The translations under genes were made by a program, and so were the position numbers. A DNA stretch of 64,000 bases. It comes from Monomorium pharaonis. Its lineage: Eukaryota > Arthropoda > Insecta > Hymenoptera > Formicidae. Shown here piece after piece: positions 40,001 through 47,896 of the stretch. How positions within the stretch are numbered: position 1 is the first letter of the stretch; the number at the start of each line of letters is the position of its first letter. The notes below the pieces were generated by a model that saw nothing but the letters and a program-made list of their open reading frames with translations, did not search any database and was not told where the DNA came from. The stretch covers positions 7,924,042 through 7,988,041 of the forward strand of contig NC_050469.1 in assembly GCF_013373865.1 (NCBI RefSeq), read 5' to 3'.

Positions 40001-40181
40001 AAAAAAGAAAAAAATTGGGAAATCCCCGGCTTTTGCTCCGACAGAGGAGGGTCAGCCGAGGCGTTTGAGACGGGAGGTGGTTCTGCTCACGGAGGACCGG
40101 AACCTCAGGGTGAAGGCTCTCGCCAGGGACGTGCCGGTGAGGGAAGTTCCCGATTTCATGGAATGGGCTGGACTCGGCTGA
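1389..40181 (+). CDS. Smg6: Smg6 / EST1A, NMD endoribonuclease (3' part of gene, spliced)
   Basis: SMG6 is the endonuclease of nonsense-mediated mRNA decay; it cuts mRNAs near premature stop codons in the cytoplasm. The model joins 1389-1666 (boundaries uncertain), 2417-2598, 4612-4685, 10532-10644, 12912-13015, 13234-13407, 14001-14204, 33485-33647, 38414-38634, 39556-39637 and 40045-40181. From the second exon on, every junction is GT-AG and keeps one reading frame to the TGA at 40179. Family motifs seen in order are WCDWMLC and WNPPPS (EST1 helical region), PQDPCYVEKT, an acidic then basic linker, VPDTNCFID (start of PIN), VPLVVLNELEGLARG, NDDRIL, LLTEDRNLRVKA and the C-terminal VPDFMEWAGLG. 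These match SMG6 and not SMG5, whose PIN domain has a different C-terminus and lacks the acidic triad. The N-terminal exons, where the exon-junction-complex binding motifs lie in known SMG6, are outside the window. Confidence 0.95.
1597..1659 (+). repeat. (TCA)21 trinucleotide repeat, in frame as poly-Ser
   Basis: There are twenty-one uninterrupted TCA units in the Smg6 frame. The other two + frames read His or Ile/Met-type runs and are shadows. Pure trinucleotide tracts of this length are usually length-variable between individuals. Confidence 0.95.
2157..2310. mobile_element. Palindromic MITE-like element in Smg6 intron
   Basis: The two halves are imperfect reverse complements over about 65 bp each. 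The left arm has GAGTGAAAATATTGCTAC and GAGTGGTTTTC; the right arm has their complements GGTAGTATTTTCATTC and GAAAATCACTC. No protein is encoded. The outer limits and target duplication are unclear. The GAGTGAAA core recurs in the element at 50237. Confidence 0.7.
2417..2598 (+). CDS. Smg6: Smg6 exon: EST1 helical region
   Basis: The acceptor TTGTGATTGCAG ends at 2416 and the donor AAG/GTACTT follows 2598. The exon reads SQMEQGYRSEVQERALVV and continues to DLQVLLPAIK, which fits the last part of the EST1 DNA/RNA-binding helical domain of SMG6. It starts with two bases of a split codon and ends in phase 0. Confidence 0.9.
2599..4611 (+). other. Smg6 intron
   Basis: The first 600 bp are GC-richer and the rest is AT-rich. 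Apart from the decayed direct repeat at 3388-3540 I see nothing in it. The short open frames inside look random. Confidence 0.8.
3388..3540. repeat. Diverged direct repeat, about 47 bp, two copies
   Basis: Copies at 3388-3435 and 3496-3540 share ATTGAAAAT/CGGTT, GACCATTTT and GAGAAAAATTA blocks in the same order. This looks like an old local duplication or the remnant of a repeat element. Confidence 0.5.
4612..4685 (+). CDS. Smg6: Smg6 exon: WCDWMLC motif
   Basis: The acceptor TTTGTTTCTGCAG ends at 4611 and the donor GG/GTAAGT follows 4685. It encodes IWCDWMLCHSAVWNPPPS and a short tail, a strongly conserved SMG6 segment. It ends with two bases of a Gly codon that is completed by the next exon. 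Confidence 0.93.
5655..5795. repeat. 10-bp minisatellite, unit GAGACGGGGA / GAGACCGGGA
   Basis: About fourteen copies of a 10-bp purine-rich unit stand in tandem, with a C/G change at the sixth base in some copies and one T variant. The unit length is not a multiple of three, so each frame cycles through all three registers. The open frame across it is an artefact. Confidence 0.93.
5927..6074. mobile_element. MITE-like inverted-repeat element
   Basis: The ends are AGTCACTTA on the left and TAAGTGACT on the right. The arms also pair through TAGACCAGTATTCATAA and the complement of TATATATACCGACCTA, and through two internal ATCTTAAGAC copies. No clear target duplication was found. It is non-coding. 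Confidence 0.65.
8605..8647. repeat. CT microsatellite
   Basis: It is a nearly pure CT dinucleotide run with a few TTT interruptions inside a Smg6 intron. Confidence 0.9.
10532..10644 (+). CDS. Smg6: Smg6 exon: helical region before the linker
   Basis: The acceptor TTTGTAACAG ends at 10531 and the donor GAAG/GTAAGG follows 10644. It reads PPGDAWSRLATMVNLLEKLN and then an acidic stretch ending TEDREE. It matches the segment after the WNPPPS motif in SMG6 (DVWSTLADFCN in the human protein, from memory). Incoming and outgoing phases fit both neighbours. Confidence 0.92.
11282..11467 (-). other. Unassigned minus-strand open frame, possible terminal exon
   Basis: A 61-codon minus-strand frame without a Met start ends in a charged, aromatic tail (NRPGTDFTDFEERDFFD) at a TAA (11282-11284). 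It lies in a GC-rich patch inside an AT-rich Smg6 intron. Codon use is C/G-ending, as in real exons. I recognise no family. It may be a random frame; part of the tail comes from a short ACCGACTTC duplication. Confidence 0.2.
12124..12282 (-). other. Unassigned minus-strand exon-like segment with strong donor
   Basis: The minus-strand frame reads ALMKARIMNKLIKSSQPCDR and continues to YVLSLE. It meets a consensus donor, TTAGAG/GTAAGTG, just after 12124 (reading down). No start codon or acceptor is obvious. It could belong with the segment at 11282-11467 as a nested gene, or be chance. Confidence 0.2.
12912..13015 (+). CDS. Smg6: Smg6 exon: PQDPCYVEKT motif
   Basis: The acceptor TTTTATTTCAG ends at 12911 and the donor ATG/GTAATT follows 13015. 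The exon reads LPEDITLAGFTPLMLNPQDP and then CYVEKTEDM. The DPCYVEKT block is a hallmark of SMG6 and helped separate this gene from SMG5. Confidence 0.94.
13234..13407 (+). CDS. Smg6: Smg6 exon: end of helical domain
   Basis: It is bounded by GCGTTTTCAG and CAG/GTACGT and is 58 whole codons long. It reads EVAQMCLRISKILFFGQVFL, continues to EYVSVVEAS and ends in a Ser/Pro-rich tail. It follows the previous exon after an intron of only 218 bp. Confidence 0.93.
13588..13786. mobile_element. Tc1/mariner-type MITE, ends CACTGAGAAAAA, TA target
   Basis: The left end CACTGAGAAAAAAATG and the right end TTTTTTTTTCTCAGTG are inverted repeats, flanked by TA at 13586-13587 and 13787-13788. The arms stay complementary inward (TTTTCCAACTGAATTA against TAATTTAGTTGGAAAA), so the whole 199 bp can fold as a hairpin. 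It sits in the 593-bp intron between two Smg6 exons. Confidence 0.85.
14001..14204 (+). CDS. Smg6: Smg6 exon: acidic and basic linker before PIN
   Basis: It is bounded by TTACTTCCAG and CAG/GTGAGT and is 68 whole codons long. It begins with an acidic part (SDSEFLVESYSEGEEE). It ends with a very basic, probably helical segment (ERKEELKRRQRKQDRHRQR), like the charged linker ahead of the PIN domain in other SMG6 proteins. Confidence 0.92.
15239..15264. repeat. CT microsatellite
   Basis: It is a short CT run inside the large Smg6 intron. Confidence 0.85.
18062..18113. repeat. 26-bp tandem duplication
   Basis: Two adjacent copies of a 26-bp unit (TCAGCTGAGATACTTATATT and on) differ at only two positions. 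This looks like a recent local duplication in the intron. Confidence 0.85.
20348..20384. repeat. ACGT/ACGC tetranucleotide repeat
   Basis: It is a run of ACGT units with ACGA and ACGC variants. ACGT runs are self-complementary and can form cruciforms. Confidence 0.8.
25064..25084. repeat. Alternating CG tract
   Basis: About 21 bp of pure GC/CG alternation stand in a CpG-rich region. Such tracts can adopt Z-DNA and are rare where CpG is methylated. Confidence 0.9.
26477..26753. mobile_element. PIF/Harbinger-type MITE, 277 bp, TAA target duplication
   Basis: The left end CACAGGCACACAAAAAAAA and the right end TTTTTTTTGTGTGCCTGTG are inverted repeats. The arms pair for about 80 bp (GGTCTGTCCCTG, CAATCTCTATGTATTTTGA, TGCTGAACAC on the left and their complements on the right). 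TAA stands directly outside both ends (26474-26476 and 26754-26756). A 3-bp TWA duplication is typical of PIF/Harbinger elements. The centre has no transposase frame. Confidence 0.9.
27935..28042. mobile_element. Short inverted-repeat element (108 bp)
   Basis: TAATTTGTAAGATCCACTTT on the left pairs with AAAGTGAATCTTGCAAATTA on the right with two mismatches, and pairing extends inward through AGATA and TATCT. It is non-coding, and no clear target duplication is visible. Confidence 0.75.
29053..29134. repeat. Long CT microsatellite
   Basis: It is a nearly uninterrupted CT run of about 80 bp with one GTC break near the middle. It creates Ser-Leu or Arg-Glu shadow frames on the two strands. Confidence 0.95.
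30759..31736 (+). other. Unassigned 325-codon open frame in Smg6 intron
   Basis: This is the longest open frame in the window. It starts in a purine-rich stretch, crosses a GA microsatellite (31018-31046, read as Arg-Glu) and has no recognised domain, signal peptide or membrane segment. Its composition is that of the surrounding CpG-rich DNA. By length alone it is borderline for chance at this GC content. I lean to non-coding. Confidence 0.12.
33485..33647 (+). CDS. Smg6: Smg6 exon: start of PIN nuclease domain
   Basis: It follows a 19.3-kb intron; the acceptor is TTGGTGTTTAG and the donor G/GTAAGT. It reads VRPRQLVPDTNCFIDYLQQL and ends YTLMVPLV. The Asp of VPDTN (codon 33548-33550) is the first catalytic Asp of the PIN fold (human SMG6 D1251 by family knowledge). 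It ends in phase 1. Confidence 0.96.
33648..38413 (+). other. Smg6 intron (4.8 kb)
   Basis: It splits the PIN domain. AT-rich sequence is interrupted by GC-richer islands at about 34217-34800, 36121-36500 and 37410-37870. Each has open frames without a recognisable family (see the findings). No exon of Smg6 is missing here: the phases of the flanking exons join directly. Confidence 0.8.
38414..38634 (+). CDS. Smg6: Smg6 exon: PIN domain core
   Basis: It is bounded by TTTTTTCTTGCAG and AAG/GTAAGT. It begins VLNELEGLARG, the conserved acidic helix of SMG6-type PIN domains, and later has RCLTTRGTVLSS. The Ala-rich middle is more diverged than the ends. Confidence 0.96.
38635..39555 (+). other. 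Smg6 intron
   Basis: It is a 921-bp intron with no recognisable feature. Confidence 0.9.
39556..39637 (+). CDS. Smg6: Smg6 exon: second catalytic Asp of PIN
   Basis: It is bounded by TCTTGTTCTAG and CAG/GTAAGG. It reads DGLTRNDDRILTTCLSLCRS and a short tail. The NDD pair (codons 39574-39579) includes the residue equivalent to human SMG6 D1353. It ends with one base of a codon, completed by the last exon. Confidence 0.95.
40045..40181 (+). CDS. Smg6: Smg6 last coding exon: third catalytic Asp and C-terminus
   Basis: The acceptor TTTTGCTCCGACAG ends at 40044; the TGA stop is at 40179-40181. It contains REVVLLTEDRNLRVKALARD and ends VPDFMEWAGLG. The Asp codon 40095-40097 is equivalent to human SMG6 D1392. 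The residue before it is Glu, where human SMG6 has Asp. The C-terminus ends at the usual place, so the protein is not truncated. Confidence 0.97.
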
Positions 40182-43100
40182 GACGGAATGACGTGATCGC
40201 GACGAAGCTCCGATTTTCACTTGACGAGAAATCTCCCGTGTTCCTGATCGCGCGAGCCCGATCAAACGTCAAAAGTAAGACTCCTCCGAAGAACGCAACG
40301 CGAAGAAGAGCAAGGTTGCTCTCATCGAGAACACCGACGGATCTTCGTCGCGGATCTTTCCCGTAGCCGTTGATCGACCGTCGACTGATGTGCGCCACAC
40401 GATCGCCGAAGTCCGCTGTCCGCGGGTTGGGTATTCAGATTTGTCTCCCGATGGTGCTCTTCTTTTATTTTTTTTTTCTAAATTCTTTAAAAGTCCAATT
40501 ATACGGAGAAACCGCGAAGCGCGGCGACCAGGAGCAAGTTCTGCGGAAGAAAAAGCAAGGCGCGCGCAGTCGCGTAAAATTGCGAATGAAGTACGGTACG
40601 GAGTGACGGGGAAAGAAACGAGCCCGGAGCCTGTCACTTGCCGTCTCGCTTGTCGGAAACGCGAGCTATTCGAAGGCTCCACGAGAATGAGCGTGACACT
40701 CTACCTACCTTGTAATCCCTAACTGTTCCGTGTATCTCGAACGTACAGAGATAAAAATCCCGAAGAGAGCCTTTTCACACGGGGACCGTGTAACGGGGCG
40801 GTCCGAAAGACACGTTGAATCCAGGACGTTCACAGTCGTGGCGTACCCCCCTCCCTCCCCCCCCCATACACACACACATACTACGTACACCGAAGTAAAA
40901 TCAAGAGACAAAGGGACAAAGAAAAAGCGAAGAGGAACGGTAAAAAATGTAGAGCTCTTGAACTATCTTCAAGTGCTGTCACTGTTTGTAGATCGGTTTT
41001 TTTTTTTGTATCAGTAACGGCTGCCTATTGCGACTGTGAACGATCATTTTGTATAATGTTGTTTTTTACCAATATTAATTTTATTCCGTTCGTATAAGGT
41101 GTTACTAAAATTTTTATAATCGTATGTGTGGTCTGAGATGGCGACGACGCGCTCGCTAGCGAAACGTGTCTTCTTATCGTTCTCTTATGAGTCCCCACCG
41201 TGACATTTTCCACGAGGTGATTCTCTTCACGTTTTCGTAACGCTGAAGTCATTAACACCATTACCTTTTAAGCTGCCGTAATGCGAATTATTAATAACGA
41301 CGATTCGTTTCCAACGAACGACTACGCGTCGTCGGGGATGTCGACGAGATCGAAATGACAATCGAACGTGATCGTTGATCGTGTGATCCGGTCGTTGCTG
41401 ATTGGCGAGTGCCCTCGGGAAACGTTAGGTACGATCGAAAATTGCTCATTTTTGAAAATTAATCTACATAACGACTAAATACATGCGCGAAAATTATATT
41501 TGATTTTTATTATACATATCAATACTTCAACAAGATATTGATTGTTGATATTATAACTTCAAACAAGATTTTGAGTGTTTTCCCGCAGAGAATATATTTT
41601 GCGCGTTAATCCTCGATGATTTTTGAGATTCTTTTTTCGATCGTCTTCAAGCGAACGTACGCCAGTGCATATTCTCTTCTCTTGTGAGTAATTGAGTACT
41701 GACATCTATATCGTTTAGCTTAAGACATTACAACGTAAGAAAAATCAAACAAAATTTTATTTTATCAGGTGCGATTATGCAATCGTATGGTGTTACTTAT
41801 ACAATATCAAAGTTCACATATAGCTTTTACTTGATACGCGGAGAATAACTTGGTACGATCGCTGTTACAAAAACATTCCGTGGAACATCGTGGAATCACG
41901 TTGACGAGATTTTCGATTGACGTCGATGTCATTTTGCCCGACTTAGTCGTTACCGAGGCGCAACTTCAATATTGCCGATTGTGAATGCGCGAAGGAGGAG
42001 ATTCGCAAAATAATCTCTCTCGAATAGAACAGAGATACCGAGGCCGCTTCATTCTCACGACGTATTCTCGAAAGCGCGAACGCGACTTGCGCGCCGACGT
42101 TGGCGAATTCTTTGCGTTTTTTTTTTAACTATTACTCGATTTTACCAGAGATACGTATACGAATTTAGCTTTTTGGGAGAAGTTGACTTTTTCGAAAGTG
42201 GTCGAGACATGCGCGCGACCAGCAAGGAACTGCGGGACCGATGATGCGTACACAATGTCCTATTTTTTGACAGAGATAAGATAGTTACTTAATGCTCCTT
42301 AGTGTATTAAAGAGTGTATGTATGCGTGCGAGAGAGAAAGAGAGGGGGGAAGGGAGCTCGAGAGAAAAAAAAAGAGGGAGAGAATGACAATTAGATTAAC
42401 GGAGGAAGACAGTCAGCGGAAAGGGAAAAAAACGCTTCGACGAACTAAAGACCGTATCTACGATAAGTCTCGATGCTGTCCGAAGTCTCCTCGGAATTTC
42501 TGCGAATTCCTGCGAATTAAATCGAATCGGTAAGTAGAAGAAGTGCCCACCCACTGCACCGCCCGGGCAGAATCCTTTCGTTACACCGTGATGTTCCGCT
42601 TGACAGGCCACGTCGTTCGGGCAGAAGAAAGTCCCGTCGAGTATAAGGGTGTCTGTTCAGCGGTATTTTAAGGGCGCGTAAGAAGTATATTAAAATATCT
42701 CTGTCGACCTGTCGTGGGAAAGTATCTTCTTTCTACTGGAAAAAAAAAAAAGAAATGTTCGTGTCAAGAATTCTATCATTACTTACGAATTTAATTGTAT
42801 TTCTGCGAGATCGCACGAATATTTCGCGAGTAGGATCTTGGAAACTTGCTTTTTGCGAAACGCGTTGAGGTCTTATTTAAGTATACGTACTTCTTAATGT
42901 CGTCGTAAGAAGACGGTGAAGTAGCATTCGTCAACGATACTTCACAAGATCCAAGATCGGCACCATTGAGAGGATAGAGAAAGAGAAAACGGAGGAAAAG
43001 AGAGAGAAATGCGAGTTCGCGCCTCGCGAAGTTGTTCATATCTCTTGTCCTTCGACGTGTCCGATGTTTGCCTTGACGTCTTATTCTTTTCCCCCCCTGT

Positions 43101-44294
43101 CGCCCTTCTTACTCCCCACCCCTCCCCCTCCACGTCGCCGTTTTTAGCTCAATTTTTTATTCGAACCTTCACGGCGAGAGAAAGTACGTATTGATAGAGT
43201 TTGACGAAGCCCACTCGAAGCACCGACGATGTACACTGTCATTGTGTTTCACTAATTTCTAAGTATAGCCTTTCGTAGCCTTTTTAATGCGCGCGCTCGG
43301 TCGTCACAAGCGATCGATTATTATTAATAGCAGACGTTTGAGATGTAGAAGGAATGGGCGAGTGAAATCGATCGCGCGAGTGTATCTTACAGTCGCGAAT
43401 ACATTATGGGAATTATCGCGGAACACTTATTTCCTTAAATCGACAATCATACGAGAGACATATTTTTAACACGACTAAGATCAAAATGTGAGAACGGTAT
43501 CTTGAAGTGCTCCGAGTAAGTATAATTGCATTAAGTATAATTTTTTTAGACCATCAAAATAATCATGTAAGATGCTTAAACATAATTATAATACCGCTAA
43601 AAATTTTGTTATTCTAACAACCAGTTTGAATTCCACATAATTAGCTTATAGATAATCCAACAAAAAAATTATTCTTAGATCTGTATGTTCAGCTAAGCTA
43701 AACTTTTAAGTTCTTTAGCAAATCTGTTGTTTTTAGTTTATAAGTTTTTATATTGAATAAACTTCAATTTCGTTTTTTTTTACGTATGTTTTACATAATA
43801 ATAAAAATTAATATTAGTGGCATTAATTATTATTGCTGAAAATAATGAAAGAGTGAAAAAGATATTTAATAATAAAATTTTTTTTAATTATTATTTTACT
43901 GAAAACGCAATTTGCGTATGATTGATTGTCGGTCCTCGAGGCAAGTGTTCAGCGATAATTCAATTACTTAGCTTAGTACGGGATAACAATCAGGGTATAG
44001 CTTGCAATTGTACTCCGGGCATATCACACAGTATATTTACAATATCATCGCAATAGTTCTCTTCTGCAATAGTCATAGTGGTGCAATAGACACTCTATCC
44101 ATGAATAAGCCATCTTGATAAGACTATCCGTCCCCGAGTATCATAATCCATTTTCATTGTTTCGATGTAATATAACTTCACTTCACTCACTCCGGTCTTT
44201 CAACTTTGAAATTGCATACGTCGATCCCGCGAGTAGTTACCAGCTGCTCCGATCGGCTTACTCACGATTGAGTTCACGTTAACCCGTGCTTAAT

Positions 44295-44296
44295 AG

Positions 44297-44353
<57 letters not shown>
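44295..44353. repeat. GAAA/GA compound microsatellite
   Basis: Six to seven GAAA units run directly into about seventeen GA units. A pure purine strand of this kind can form triplex DNA. Confidence 0.93.
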
Positions 44354-44356
<3 letters not shown>

Positions 44357-46401
44357 AGTGAAACGCCTGAGAAATATAGGTAGACGTTTGACGTAAGATA
44401 GACGTCGTAATTTTTAGAATTGATTTATCTCGGATGTGGACTAGCAAAATCCCGCGCTTTCAACGCTCTCCGCTTCCGAGATAACTCTCGCACCATAAGT
44501 GTACCTATATCCATATTGTATATAGGTATATATAATTATATATAATTAAACACATTTATATATAATTATACATATATAAATACACCCACCCCGTCACCGA
44601 TTTTATGCTAGTTTCTCGCAATATCTCTAATCTATGTACACGTGTATTATTATGTGACGAAGCAAAAGAACGCGATGTATTTGCACTTGTTTTCTGAGAA
44701 GAGATTTTACTGACAATGCGATATGATGTCGTTGACGACGAGACGGTGATGATGATGATAATGACAATGACAAAACTGCGAGGATGACGCTACGAAAGCT
44801 GAAATTTTAGGCTAATCGTTTATTACATATTATGAGAAATGTCGCTACTAATAGTGTTACCATTTTGAATATTCAATAAAAAGTTGAGACTAGCGTTATT
44901 ACATTATGTACTTTATTATATTATAATTACATGGTATTTAGTATATAATAATCTCTACTTTATTAGAACGAAATTCTCAAATTTATTTTATCTCTCTACA
45001 TATCCCGTTTACCATCTGTTTTTAGCAAATTAGTTAATATTATCATATACAGCTGACATATTAATTATACGTTACCTCCTGTCGTATGGAATAAATTCCC
45101 AATAAAGGATTTATTTTATTTGACTAGAGGTATCATATAATATGTATAATTTTTGTCAAGCCATTACAAATTCGCGAAATCGGGGTCCGACACGTCGAGT
45201 TTTTCTAGATTAGACCTGTCCTGTGTGCTCTTTACCTAGTTCGCCAGATTTAGACTTACGAGGTACGCGGAGGAGACCTCTCGTCGTATGATAGAGTCGT
45301 TGACACGCTCGACCTCGTTATATCTTCATCGTCGAAGGTCCGCGCGCGGCACGGCATTTTTTTTTAAGTGCACGGCTAAGGTCGCTTGAATCATCTCGGG
45401 TACTATTTTTTTTCTACACGAGATGTGTGATATGGTACATTTTTTTTTACAGGTAGGTACATTTTTCATGTGAGAAAGCGACGAGCGACAACAAGCACCG
45501 TTATGGCACCTCAGCGGGCGGTAATGTATTCGTTTCTTTTCACGATCGACAAATTATAATATCCATTATGTCGTCATCGCGAGTCGTGCCTTACGTCGCC
45601 TAATATCCGGTTTTGTTAGTGGATTATTTTTTTTCCTCAATTATTGGACTCACAGACACGTTTTTATCGTAGTTGAATTTATCCACTTTGCAATCTCAAG
45701 AAGATTCAGGGTATTCACATTAAAAAAAAAAAAACGTTATCTTGAAGAAGGAATTTTATTACATCTTTTTTCTGTTTATTGACACAATGGTTTGATGAAC
45801 TTCGTAGATAAAAGGCTTGATAAAAAATACGACATGGAAATTATTGATCGAAAGATTAAACGAATTATAAGCGTAGGAAATTTGAAGAATTAAGAGAATA
45901 AGTGGCAAACGGCGATCTCTTAACACTAGAAGTACTAGACAGAAAGATCTAGAAAGATTGAAGGTGGGTATTGATTACCTATTGAAAACACATTAAAGAG
46001 AAAAAAATGTCGTTAACTTGGTCATTCAGCTGTATATTTTGCACATTGAATATTAAAGCTATACTTCTTGCATATAAGTTGTTAAGCTTAAAAATAGAAA
46101 CTGTAAGAAATGACCGTTTGGTACTAGTGTTTAAAAAATTAGTGTTAAAAGTGCGTTTTACATACTTTAATTTTTGAATGAAGTATTTGCTTGATCGCCT
46201 TTAAAGTCAGGTGCGAGCCTTGGTTCGAGAGTTTGAGGTGGGATGAGCTTCGGAATGTCTTGGCAATCAGTGTCTTGGACAGGACGTTTCCGGTTGAGCA
46301 CGGTCAACAGAAGCAGCGGGAGAAGCAGCGCGTTCAGCGAGAGAGTCCGGCAAGATCTGGCTATTTTTACCCAGTCAGCCTTGAACTTGCTGCCGTCGTC
46401 G

Positions 46402-46404
46402 CTG

Positions 46405-46434
<30 letters not shown>
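46402..46434. repeat. CTG trinucleotide repeat
   Basis: It is a run of CTG units preceded by CTGCTC and followed by CCG TTG CTG. It reads poly-Leu or poly-Ala on the + strand and poly-Gln or poly-Ala on the minus strand. No gene could be tied to it. Confidence 0.9.
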
Positions 46435-46435
<1 letters not shown>

Positions 46436-46459
46436 CGTTGCTGCAGCGATCTGATCACC

Positions 46460-46465
46460 AATAAA
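46460..46465 (+). terminator. Candidate polyadenylation signal AATAAA
   Basis: The hexamer is followed within 60 bp by a T/G-rich stretch (CATGTTGTAT). It is one of several candidates for the end of the Smg6 transcript; a GT-rich downstream element makes it plausible but not decisive. Confidence 0.25.
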
Positions 46466-47360
46466 GAGACTTATCTAATTCTGAGAAAGGCGATCGTCTG
46501 TCGCCTGACTAAGGGTACAAGTACTCATGTTGTATACCCGTCGATGCCGTGCCACGAAAGCGTACGCAACGTAGACGTAGACTTAACGACATATCGAGAG
46601 ACCCATATGCCGATGAACATTTAGCATTTTGCATTGTGCGAGTTTTATCTTACGATTGTTCTTTTATCCTCTGCTCGCGATATATAAGACTGATTTATGT
46701 TTTATCTACGAGCTCTGTTTCTTTGTTACAATGTGTATAATCATTACCAAATGTTTTAAGCATTCTTTCTAACTTTTTTGATATCCATAGATTAAAATTT
46801 CACGGAAGTCATAGATATTTATAATAGTTACAGGCAGAGACATTTCGAATTTCCAATAGATATTTCAATAAACTGCGTGTGTTAATAAAAGCGCGCGCGA
46901 GCGAATCCAAGAGAGAAAGAGAAAGAGCACGTGAAGCAGGGCCAACACGAGAGTTATGCGGTAGCGGCCGCGAGATAACGTTAACATACCATCTGATTGG
47001 ACAATGCATCTCGCGATACGCGCACTGGCGAACGGGGTGACCCGCATACCGAGTTACCTCGTCCTCCCGGGCCTCTGCACCAAGGATGAGCTTGCGATGC
47101 CGCTTGGTATTGTCGATCGTCGATACGCCCCGAAGATCTCTTCTGCTGAGAAGCGATATGCGCGAATATATCGTGTACCAGAGTGTATCCCTGCCGTTGC
47201 GCAGATTTTGCGATAAATTCGAAGTCGGTCCTTTTACGGATAGTTTTTTTTTTGCGAGAGATGGGATTAATCCTGTTCGTTTTGTTCAATCTTTAAAAAA
47301 TTGAATATCTTATAATAGCAGAGATTGAATGAAGAGTTTCATTGTTCGTTTGCATTTTTA

Positions 47361-47790
47361 TACGGAGAAAAGATTTGATTGAATTAGAAATTTGGACCGT
47401 CCGGTGAAAATCTAGCGAACGATTCAAACTTTTTATTAAGTTAACCAAACAAATTTGGTAACGCGTTTCTGATAGAGGCAAGTTTGGTTTTACATATTCT
47501 GACGTAAGGGGTAACCAAATGAATGTGATTGCATTCTGATGAAAGCAACTACACTATTGCAATCTAATAGTAATTGTAATTATAATAATCAGAAATTTTG
47601 TTAATTTTTACCAATCATACGTTCTTTTAATCATTCTCTGTAGTTAAACTAGCTAGACACTTAGATATTAATAATCAGCAATAATCAAACTTCAACCATT
47701 GCTATTTCATCATAATAACTAAAAGTTCTAATCAGTCCAACAAAATTATGTTGAGCGAAACATGTTTTGTTAATTTGTTTTTTCTCCGTG
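47361..47790. mobile_element. Mariner-type MITE, ends TACGGAGAAAA / TTTTCTCCGTG
   Basis: The left terminus TACGGAGAAAAGATTTG and the right terminus AATTTGTTTTTTCTCCGTG are imperfect inverted repeats. TA stands outside each end (47359-47360 and 47791-47792). The 430-bp interior is AT-rich and non-coding. The terminal motif resembles that at 13588 (CACTGAGAAA against CACGGAGAAA), suggesting related elements. Confidence 0.65.
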
Positions 47791-47860
47791 TAAACTTGAA
47801 AATCGGGAATTCTCGAATCTAATGTACGATTAGATTGGGAAGTTGAGTAAATAAATCAGA

Positions 47861-47861
<1 letters not shown>

Positions 47862-47895
<34 letters not shown>

Positions 47896-47896
47896 A
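47862..47896. repeat. CT microsatellite
   Basis: It is a CT run with one TTT break, just outside the mariner-type MITE. Confidence 0.9.

Larger units (their letters stand above)
40182..46465 (+). other. Region after Smg6 stop: 3' UTR and intergenic
   Basis: No coding gene is seen. The extent of the Smg6 3' UTR cannot be fixed. No AATAAA occurs until about 43756. Later copies are at 44875-44880, 45101-45106 and 46460-46465, and ATTAAA variants lie near 42306 and 42693. A (GAAA)n/(GA)n run lies at 44295-44353, and TA-rich repeats lie at 44518-44580. Confidence 0.6.

Noticed and set aside
2417..40181. SMG5 as the identity of the spliced gene
   Set aside because: The WNPPPS and DPCYVEKT motifs, the acidic residues of the PIN domain and the LLTEDRNLRVKA C-terminal block fit SMG6. 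The SMG5 PIN end is different and lacks the triad.
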